DNA of 64,000 bases, taken from positions 186,001 through 250,000 of the forward strand of contig JAGVSM010001434.1 in the NCBI GenBank assembly GCA_022494885.1. Reading direction: 5' to 3'. The notes under the pieces are model-generated. The model did no database searches, was not told where the DNA came from, and was given only the letters and a program-made list of their open reading frames with translations. Source of the stretch: Micrasema longulum. Its lineage: Eukaryota; Arthropoda; Insecta; Trichoptera; Brachycentridae. The stretch's first letter is position 1. The number at the start of each line of letters is the position of its first letter. Shown piece after piece: positions 30,367-42,300 of the stretch. The position numbers and the translations under genes are program-made.

Positions 30367-33300
30367 TCACTGCCGTTCCACTGTTTGGAAAAACCAATTA
30401 GTGAATCTTTGCAACTGTTGTACAGCTCTTACACTTTCCTCTCTTAATCTCTTGTTATGATGGCGAAGACGTTTTACCTGAAGTAAAAAAATATTTTCCA
30501 TTCACCATTTGGGAGTTTTTATATTTCATAAACATAATATCATATAAATAATAGTATGGATAATTACAAATGTGTAATAAATATTTATTTAAAAACTTAA
30601 TACACATATACAGTTTATATTACGTATAAAGGTGGGAATATTTCCTAAAGGCAATTTTTTCCTGCCTACCCGAATACACTAGTAGGTAGTCATGTTTTTA
30701 TTTTTCACTGCTTATAAAAATGCCTGCCTTAAAACAGGTTGTTCCTAGAGTTAGGCAGACTACACACAATCCAGAGAAATTTATTACCACAAAAATGTAG
30801 TAAACCATTATTATAATTATAAGGGTTATTAACCCAATGCCAGCGGGAGCGATCTTAAGAGGGTCTGAAAAATCCAGCTCCATATGCGGTAACTGGTTTT
30901 AGGTAAAGTTCCCGCTCAGCAGTGACCTCGTGCCGTATCTCACATATCTGTACGGAACTGTGCGTTGATGTGTTATTTTTGTACTGACAAGTGATAAAAT
31001 AAAACAAAACAATTTCATTTATTATAATAACGACTTTAAATAACATCTACTATTAACATGAAAAAGTTTGTGTTTTATTATTTTTTTAAATACAGTCAAA
31101 CTTGGTTATTGGAGGAAGATGGGACCGACTGAATTTGCTCGTTATAAGCATTACTCGTTTTACAGAGAAAGGTTGTTTTTTAATGCAATCACCATTGCAT
31201 ATAATCACTAAGTAAACAAATAAATATTTGTACGTATAGTTCATACCGATAATTAAAAAAATAAAACTATTAAGGAAAATTTTAATAAATGCTTACAAAC
31301 ATACTACTTTCTAAATTTAAAATGCAGATAAATAAACATTCTTATTTTCTATAATATTTGCAATGTGTATAAGAAGATTTTTTACACACCACATAATTTT
31401 TTGCGCCACATTCTATTTCACAAATAATTACCACTTTTTCAAGAATTGAGAGACACTCCCTTTTGTTAGTAGACATGTTTATAATTCAAGGGTTTATTTT
31501 TAATTGATTTGACATCACCCACTCGTATTGTTTATTATGCACTGACCATAAAACATTTTTAAAAATTGGAAAGCTTTGTAAAAGCCCTCAAAATAAGGAT
31601 GTCTTTCATAAGCTACAAAAAAAGTTGTAAATTATAATATGGCGCCGAGCTGGTACTTACTGGGTTTACAAAGCTTAGATTTTTTACACGCAATTTAAAC
31701 CATGTGTGTGATATTTTTTCAATGTTGTCGGTGTAAACACCAATGAGGTACTGAGGCACTTACATAGTGTCATAAACATCTTCTGATTCCGATGCTCAGC
31801 GGCATTGGTTCTAAGTTAGCACCCCGTTTATTACTCAGGTTCTTCTTTTAACAATTATGTTTATAAATGATTGAAAATTTTTTGCTCAACTGTTGACAAT
31901 ATCTTTGTTTGGTATGTCTGAGAAGTAGCTCGATATAAAAGTGAATAAATTTATGGAGGAAACTGTAAACTAAAACGTCGATGAATGTTTCCTCATTACA
32001 TCCGAGATCTCGCTATTTCCGTGATCGTTATAACAAAGTTTGACTGTATGCATCTTTTCAAAAATAATATCTCAATAATATCTAAAAGTGATAAGCAGAT
32101 TGGAGGCACATCAGATTCTGATTCAAATTTTTAAGTAAGTAAGGGTGATTGTTTCATGTAGAAGATGATAAATTAACTATTATTATTACATATAAAGGAA
32201 ATAAAAATGATAAGGATAAGTATTTTTAATATAACAATAAAAATAACATAAAATACGAGTTTCTTTCTGATTTTGTTTCTCGCACATCTTGAAATTTGAA
32301 CCCATTTTTTAAAAATTTGGACATAATATCGGATGAATTTTGAACATAATAATAAGATTGATAAACAAATGCATTGAAGATATAATTTAAGAACGTAAAC
32401 ACTAATAATTGTGCCTAAGTGTCTCCACGCAGTGTTGCATAAAAAAACATTCATAAACACGAGTGAGTACCTATGGCATAATGCTAGCGCTTTGTTCACA
32501 AATCTGTTGGATCACTTTTATATTAATGTTTATTGATGTAATTTCTCAGTGTAGATAGAAAAACTTATTTGATTATTGAAGTTTGAGTATTTGGGAAGAT
32601 CACTAAATGATAAATTATATGGATAAATGCCTTTGTCTCTTATAACTGAACTTCTCATTTTAATTTTGATTTTGAAAATCTCATTGGTGATTTTTGGCGT
32701 TTGAAAATATGCCACCGAGTACAGATGGCAGCAAAGATACTCCTAGCTTGGCGGTGAAAGAGTTAATAAAAACAATAATACTAAATATCTATATCAAATA
32801 CTGTGTGAAGGACTGCCAAAACAAAGTTTTCCAACTTCTTTGGTAGTTCTTATTCACAATTTATTAACAAATATTCTTTATTAATAATAATGATATTTTG
32901 AAAACATATGAAAAAAACAGTAATTTATTAGTTTTTTATAATAAGGTTTAACAATTCAAATTCAATTTTATAGATTCATCAATGAAATTATTTTTCTATC
33001 TTGCATTCTACGAGCTTTAGTAGGAAGAATGATAACTATTTATTCTCAAAATCATTGAGTCTCGATGAAATTAATCTTATGCGTATTATTTTTGTGTTAA
33101 GAAATAAAAATGTATATAACTGACCTCTTCCTCCAAGGATTTTCTAGCTCGGGTTTCTCGTATGAGTCGCTCCTCCGTCTCGTGCAGCTGCTTCCTTAGG
33201 GGACAACACTCCCCATCTGCCGACATCTCCACTTCTCTCATCTCTACTACTCCCTCAGGTCCCAGAGAGCCGCTTGTACTGCCTTCAGGGTCACCGAGAG

Positions 33301-36300
33301 ATGAATATTGCTCTTCACAAATCTATGAAAATATATTATTTGGATCATCAAAATGTATATTACAGGGATGTTTAGTAAAAAAATAATTAGTGCACCATTT
33401 TAAGATTTTGCCATTTCTATTAGGTTGAAAGTACATGGCAACAAAATTATTCAATTTTATCTGATATACACAATGTACTCATATTAAAAAAAAAGAAATT
33501 GTGTTAAAAGGCTGAAGGTTAGATATTATGTAGAAAGTTACAATAATTTGCTTTTGTAGATTTTCAAGAGCTTTTCAATTGACAACATTAATAATGATGG
33601 TATTTATTTATGGTTTCTCTAACATTGTGGTTTGAGGTTCCGTTCTCACTCTATTACAGCTTAATTGCTATTTCCTAAAATTTTAATGACACAGTAGTTT
33701 GAAATAGGTTTGTCGTAAAGATGCAACTTTATATTTGTGGAGGTTAAAATGACTAATTGTTTATACCTGAAGCATAGCTCTAGTGGCAGTATCAACCAGG
33801 GAAGGCCAATCCATGAGGGAGTCAGGCAGCGGGAGGGGAGCAGGGGGAGGAGCAGGAGAGCCCCCACTGGAGGTACTAGAGATCACAGTGGCTGGCCGAG
33901 CTTGCAGCACCACACCTTCTTCCGCCACCTCCGTATAGTCAGGGTTTATTAGACGCATCAAGTCTTCTTGTAAACTGCTGCCAGCACTATGACGCTGCGC
34001 TTTTGGAACACGCAGACGGGCTTCTGTCACTGCCCCGCCGGGAGATCCTCTCCCAACACGGGGTGATGCGCTCCCCCTATCCGCTTCCATTCTGGACTTC
34101 TCGCTTCGGATGTCTGACGAGCCATTGCCTATTGTTTCCTGGGACTGTCTTTTGGCTAGCGAAACTTTCGCAGATATGCTGGAATCTGAAATATCACTTC
34201 TGGCGATGGATGAATATGCGGGCTCAACGGGCTTAGTGTAAAGCTTGACATCATCCTGGGTTTCTGGAGGCCAAAGTTCGGCTGGAGGACAACTCTTGCT
34301 CGATCCACCTGTACCGTAACCAGAGCTGGTTCCGCTGCGAGGAGGGGAGAAGCTGGGGTCGTAGCGACGGCGGTGGCGTCCGGGCAGCTGCCCCCCCCCA
34401 GAACCCCCCGCGCCTGGACACTCGGCCCCCCCGCAGGACCCGCGAGCAGACCCCCCGAGTGGCGGTATTACCGTGACTGTCACAGGAGCCGATGTCTTTA
34501 GTAAGTCAACCATTTGGTCGTGCGAGAGAGTACAAACAGCGACAGTGCAGATTTCCACAAGTCGACAACCCTGTCGAAGGCCGGCACGTGCTGCTCCCCC
34601 TCCACTCTCTACCTGGGTAACAACTCCATCAGGTTGTACATGGAATCCTAAGAATGTTAAAGGCAATTTTAAAAAAAAGCAGAGGTGCATATATTTCAGT
34701 CTCAATATTTATTAAAATAGTATAAAATAATATTACATGTACAATAAAACAACTTCTTTGCATTTTTCGAGGGCAAAAAAAAGTGTAAAACTGAGGAAAA
34801 CAAGATGAAAAATGTATGAAAAAAGGGAATTACATAAAAAAGCTTTAGTGTACGTCCCAAAACACATTTATTATCAAAGAAATTAGCCAAACCGAAACAT
34901 TAGGCAAAAAATACACTGCACTTACTTTGCATTTAGTTTGAGACAACAATTTACCCTATATATGTTGACCTAATTTTGGCCCTTTTAGACACATCAAATG
35001 AATTTTGAATAATGTAAAGCCAGGGTAATGCAAAACATTAATTGGGGAGAATGTTTGTATGAGAATGTATGCAGAAAAATGGGACCTGAACATTTCAGAG
35101 TAAAAAGCGGGAAAATGTAGAATTGAGGAACGTAAAAATGAGGTTTTACTGTAATACTAGAAAGGTATTAATGATAATATAAAAAAGAATACCTAGTTGT
35201 CCAACTTGGTTTCTGCGTAGCTGCAATTGTGTGGCAGGTGCAGCGTGCGGTGCGGCAGAAGCCAGAGCTCTCTCTAGTTCTCCCGCACATGTGTTGGAAT
35301 TGTCTCGACCCCTTAGTGCCACACTCTCACCACGATGATGGTACACACGTACCCCTAAGCCTTCCATCCACCAACGCCAGCCTATACAAATCAATAAAAG
35401 CTTAGTCAACCAAAAAAAATGTATCTTTCTGTTCTCTAAAAGGCATTTACAGTCCTCGGTGTGAGTGCGGGCTTGACGAGGAATGCATAGACCACGCGTT
35501 ATTCGGATGCCCCATTCGGGATGCATATCCTTTGTATTGGAAACTAAACCTTCCCCTTCCCCTAAATTCATCCCATATCCTGTCAATCTTATCCCCTGAA
35601 GTGGTTTTGCACTTATCCAAATTCATTGTTTTAAATTATGTAAATTTTTAATCTAAAAAAATATTATTCTCAATACGGCACAAATCATCCTTGTAAGGAT
35701 GGGTTGCCTTAACGTAAATAAATAAAAAAAGGCATTTAAAAATAGAAGATTCCATTATAATTTTTATTATTGTTACTTTTGATGAGCAAATGTTTTAGGT
35801 TAATAGTTTTAGCTATAAATATATGTACATCTCATTAATATTTCAAATCTTTTTTAATCATAGATACAAAAATTGCGCATACTATCGGGTAATATTAGTG
35901 AAAAAACTAAGATTCATTACTGCATAACAAATGGTTTGAAAAACCACAATTGATTGCCTCATGTCATGATGGCAATATTTCCGCCATTCTCTAGGAGACA
36001 TATTTATTTGTTTGAAATAACATCAAGTGTTTTTGGGTTTCATTATTATGGTCAGCCCCGTGGTGTAGTGGTCAGCGCGTTTGCCTACCATGTAAGAAGT
36101 CTCTGGTTCAATCCCTGACATGGTTGACACGAAATAGTGATTTGAAATGGCGTTTTTACACTAAAATATTTCACACTCCCTGGACTGGCACCTGAAGCGT
36201 AAGGCTTCTCATCTTACCTTCATATAGCAAAAATGATCAAGGTATGCTGCGATTGGTGTATCAATTCAGTGCCCTATGGACCATTAGGTGTAGAAAGGGA

Positions 36301-39300
36301 ATGCTGATGATGATGATATTGGTTTATACAAGTATAATATATTTATATTTCATTTAAATTATTTCAGAGATTCAATATTTGTGCAATACACTCCAGCATG
36401 CGATAAGTCTGAAATTAAATTAAGATTTTATCATCATCATTATTAAACCCTTATCCGCACCTGATGGTATAGGGCACTGCACTGGAAAAGTAAATGCATC
36501 TCAATCAAATGTTACAGGAAGGTAAGGTGATTAGTCTTACGCTTCGGGTGCCAGTCCATATTACAGTGTACAATAAATAAACAAAACATATTTCATGTTG
36601 ACCTTACCCAGGATTCTGGTTCTATTTCACACACAGACCGAATACTTCCTTCGCAACTTTGGATTTTATAGATGGTAAGAAATAGACATACATACCTAAA
36701 ATAGCCTTTGTGGGCGCAACAAATATAATCTGGCGGGAGCTTTCTTCAATGAGCACGAAAGTGTCTCTGGACAGGCCGAAGAAACATTCTGTCATGGCTC
36801 CTCCGCGACCCTCGTCTCTCGCCACTACAGGCCAACACAGAGCCCCGCATACCTCCCCTGGCAAGCAGCCCAAGGTCCGTACACCCATACCTCCCACACC
36901 GCCACTGCCACTCTTCAGTAAGGATGAAAACAGCGCTGAAAAATCAAAACACATCTCAATTGTATCCACTGCGAAGTATATATTGAAGATTAAACTCTCA
37001 TCCCTGATTTGAAGTCAGTTAAAGTACAATTCTCATTTGGTCCCATTATTATAAAACTACCATTAAAAACACTGAAAGGGATCAACAAAAGATTTGTTAA
37101 TTTTAAACTTAGCATGTTGTTGAATAAACTATTTATAATTTTTTTATTATGTCCCTAAATTTACATGCTTTGAAAGATCGAAGAAAGATAACATATTATT
37201 TATTTTTTTAATAAAAATAATTATACTTTAATCCGACTGTTGGAAACTCTCAGAATGCATAAACTTTATAATACCACCCTGGTTTATTCGGAATAATATT
37301 TTGGTTTGGCATCTGACAAACAACTAAACTGCCTTGCAATTTGTTTCATTTGCGTTTATCAGAATTAAAAATTAAACGCGATCACTTTATCACTGATATC
37401 ATCATCATTCCCTTTCCACACCTAATCGTGCATGGGGCACTGCATTGGTACACCAATCGCAGCATATCTTGATCATTTTTGTTACATGTAGGTAAGATGA
37501 TCAGTCTTACGGTTCAGGTGCCAGTCCAGGGACTATGAAATATTCTAGAGTAAAATCACCTTTTTAAATAAATATTTCATATCAACCATGTCAGGAATCG
37601 AACCCGAGAAATCTTGCATGATAGTCAAAGGCGCTACACCACGAGGCTGACAATCACTAGATATAGTGTCGCTGAATTATGGAACATCTTCTACATATTT
37701 ATTACGGTATAGTCTTAGGCCAGGTTCCCATTATGCCGGACCGGTAAAAATGTGGGAAGAGCTAGTGGCTGTACAATTTATATGAAGCTAATCACATTAT
37801 GACGGATCGGCATTTTTACTGAGCGTTTTGTCACTGCGAAGCGCCGGCAGAACCCCCGGACCGGAGTAATGTGAACAAGCTTGCTCCGGTATCTGTGTCC
37901 CCCGCTTGCCCCACCCGTGTTCCCCTCGCGTCATTTCGGCTTCGCATTCCGATAAAGGTAGACGTTTAGCATGGGTATAAACGCAGACCCTTTAATTACG
38001 CTGGTCTGAAAGAGACCTATTCTGTGGGATAAGACGGAAGACGATTATAAAGACAACATTTTGAAGTTAGCAGCATGGCGTTAAGTATGTTTAATACTGA
38101 AACCAAACTTCGATGAACTGGAAGAAAGAGAAAGGACCGAATTCCGGCACAGGCCCGAATTCAACTGAGATGAGTACTCGACTGTCCGGTTTTCTTATAA
38201 GACCCTGTGTTAATGTGAACACTATTGTCCGGGAGCCGGTTCCCGTCAAATCTGCCGGTCCGGCGTAGTGGGAATATAGCCTTATTGCATTTTGATGTAA
38301 ATATTTACTTGTAAATGGCTCTATGGGTGTTTAAATATTACACGAGTAAAAATTAAATGAATTAGGGCGCTTTGTAAATGGGATATTCAATGAAATAACT
38401 ATCAAATCAATACAGAGCGGTTTTTTTGTTTGTTTTAGAACTGTAATTTTTAAACACCTTTATGACAAAGCTTGCTTTTTAACATTAAATGTATTTTAAT
38501 GATGTAATAACTTATATTTACATATAAGTTATTAATTTAAAAAATACTTGGTACACTTCCACCCTCTAATGGGCATCTTCAGACTGGTGAATATTATACA
38601 GTGTAAGGATAATTTATATAAAACTAAATATCATCCTAAGTGTAGGTACATTTAAAATAAGTTGAAAAAGATACAATACGCAATATTTCAATGGAACAGA
38701 GTGAGACAAATTATTGAAACATGTGTTGGCGGTGTACTTTAAGATAATATTCTATTATATGAAAAATATTTATTGTTTTATTACAATGTACGGGGTCCAA
38801 CTAAGGGGGCTAATAAGGGTGAGTTTTTAAATTCTATCTGCTGATTTATTAAAATTCTATCTCTATTATTTTTTATCCTATTCATTTCTAAAATTTCCAA
38901 ACTATCTAACTTTTGACCTTTATGTCCTAAATGTAAAATTTTTATGTTTTTTGCTTTGTCAAAAGTATGTTTTAATTCATTTAAATGTGATGCAAGAATA
39001 TTCTCTTAAAGTACACCGCCAACACATGTTTCAATAATTTGTCTCACTCTGTTCCATTAAAATATTGCGTAATGTATCTTTTTCAACTTATTTTTAAATG
39101 TACCTACACTTAAGATAATATTTAGTTTTATATAAATTATCCTTACACTGTATAATATTCACCAGTCTGAAGATACCCATTAGAGGGTGAAAGCGCTAAT
39201 TGGTCAAAATAAAAGGGTGGAAGTGTACCAAGTATTTTTTAAATTAATAACTTATATGTAAATATAAGTTATTACATCATTACAATGGAATTCCATCAAG

Positions 39301-42300
39301 AATTGTCAATAAATAATTTAAATGAAAAAATGTATTTTACATTATTGCACAAGTACAGGTAAAACAAATTACATTTGGTTTTAAATAGCAACTACTAGAT
39401 AATTATAAAACTGACTGAAGACTTACAAAATTTTTGTCCAGTATCAAGTGGAGTTGCTGTAACATAATTTGTGGCCAAATCTTTTAAATATTCTTGTCTT
39501 GTTCTAGTTGCCATAGTAGAAAATTTTGTTGATTGATGAGCAGCATTTTCACCGTTGATTACCTAAAATTAATCAAAAAGTTTAGTAAAAAGAATAATTT
39601 TTATTTTATTACATATTGTACTGATTTAAAAAAATCTTACTTTAGCTAGTAAAAGGTCGGTAAAACCTTTTCCTTTTGGGTAAATTCCTCCATCAATAAT
39701 TGGTGGTCCAAATATCGGTACTTCTTTTGATCGTGATACAGCAATACTGTAATGAGTACTATCTGAACAAGGATTTATAACTTTTACAACGATGAAAACA
39801 TGCTGAAATTGTGATCTGATATTTTTCGGTGTAAATTTTTGTGCACCAGGTTCCTGAAATACAATTGTGACAATATCGTTTCCAATGTGTCTCTTTCTGA
39901 GTAACTGCTGTCGATTATTGGGAGTATATGGAAGCATTGTAGATACATGGAACATGATTTCGTATTCTTGGAATAGCGTATAAACAGAATACAATCCAGT
40001 AGAATCTGTCTTGTTATCTAGGCCAGCTTTGTATCTCTCAAACCCTTTTAAACGAACGGTTTGTCCAAGCATTTGGAGGAATTCTACGAACGCCGGACCA
40101 GCTTCTTGATTATTGTACATCTCTTCTTCAGAAGCTTGACCTTGCCGGCAATACATTATGCCCACCTTGTAGTGACGGCTGACACATTGTTCGTCTAGTC
40201 TCAACAGCTGCTCTTCGGCTCCAGTTCCGCTTAAGCCCAACCTAGGACGAAAAATAATTTTATTTATAAGGTATCGTCAAATTCCTAAGGTATGAAAAAC
40301 ATAATATCGATAGTTTAAGGCAAAAACTCACAGAGTACATATATATCTAGAAAACTGCAATTTTACATACTGCTATTAAATTACATTTTAATTGTACATC
40401 CTTATATACGGAAATAAATAATCAATTACAATTAATTATAAAATGGAACATTTTGATAGTTATGGCATTGTTGAAACACAAAACTACCAAATGTTAAAAC
40501 TGCAGTTAGATGGTAAATATTTACACTGTTTGGATAAAACCATGTAATAATTTAAAATATAAATATGTACCTTAAACAAGATAGTTGTATTTCAGGAGCA
40601 ATATATTCCAATACTTCTTTGGCATTACAAGTTTTATTACTACTCGAAGGTTTAATATTTGGTATGGAATCCTCTAATATGGATCCTCTCAAGGTTAGCA
40701 GCTCAGAAGTACGTATTATGAGGCGGTACTGCCATGAACTGTTTCCATTGTGAATAGAAGGATCCGAATTAGCGTAAACATCATTTTTGTCTTTTTTTAT
40801 TGTTATTGCAACGGGGCCAAGCTGGTCATCTAATCCAAACCAGTTTTGGTGCTCTAAAAACAAAAAGATACAAATTCCATAATTACATGATTTATTTTTA
40901 AGAAATAACCATACACAATATAAGAATATGCATTATGTATTATTGGTATATTTATGCTCACAGGACTTTTACGTAAACGATAATATACATCCAACAACGT
41001 GTTGAGTATGTCCAAATGTTTGCAGACTGGTCGGATTTCCTCCCTAGGGAGTTATTCAGGTCAAAAATGTTTTCGCCCTGTTGCAACAAATTTAGATCTG
41101 AATAACTCCTTAGGGTAGAAAACCAGCCAGTCTGCAAATATTTGGACATGCTCAAAACATTGTTGAATCAACTAACTGGTAAAATAAGAGGTATAAAAAT
41201 TAGAAAATTGTTTTCAGGCGTTGCCAAGAAGGTGAATTGGTTCAACCGGATGAATCTCACCCACATGATAAAGGTTTCAGCTCTTTTATTTCACAAAGGT
41301 CAACAGATGGAAGAGTTGAGGAAATGTGGATGTTTAAAGATAGGCAGAATGGTGAATGTTACACAGCGTGTCAAGTGGCCACTTAAACCAGCCAACGACA
41401 GGTAGTAAGCCCTGTAAATGCCTAGACTTCCATAATCCCTTCTATTGCAACAAATTTAGATAATACACATATTTATATATAAAACCAAATTTTAAAAACA
41501 CGAGAGAAAGTAAATTATTTCAATAATGACATGATTTAGATATAAAATCTAATTAATTAATTATATCTGTAAACTTCTTATTAATAATAATTGCTCTCTC
41601 CACCATACAATAAATTGAGCTTGGGATCTCATACGTCGTGGTCAAATAGTAAAGTGCCCTATGCATCTAATGGTGCATAGGGCCCTACATTGGTACACCA
41701 ATCGCAGCGTATCTTAATTAATTTTTGTTACATGAAGATAAGAAGATCAGTTTTACGCTTCAGGTACCAACCAGTCCAGGAAGGCCACAAGGCAGACAAA
41801 TACTGTCGAACTTGGTTATAACGATCACGGACATAGCGAGATCTCGGATATAATGAGGAAACATTAGTTGACATTTTAGTTTGCGGTGTTCTCCATACAT
41901 TTATTCACTTTTATAACGAGCTCCTTCTCGGACATATCTAACAAAAATATTGTCAACAGTTAAGCAAAAACTCTTCAATTGTTTAAAAACATAATTTTCG
42001 AAATATGAACGTAAGTAATAAAATCCAAATGGGGCACTAATTTATTACCGATGCCGCTGGGCGTTGGGATCGGTTTACGTTTATGATACTATATAAGTGT
42101 CTAAGTACCTAATTGGTGTTTTCACTGACAGCACTGACAAAGTATCACAAATATGGTTGAAATTGCGTGTAAAAATTCCAAGCTTTGTGAACTTAGTAAG
42201 CACAGGCTCCGCACCTTATTACAATTTACAACTTCTTTTGTAGTTGATGAATGGCATCCTTGTTTCGGGGGTTTTTACAATGTTTTTTTAAAAATGATCT

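Noticed and set aside
30834..30960. piggyBac terminus (TTAACCC near 30836)
   Set aside because: No matching opposite end or second TTAA at a plausible distance was found.
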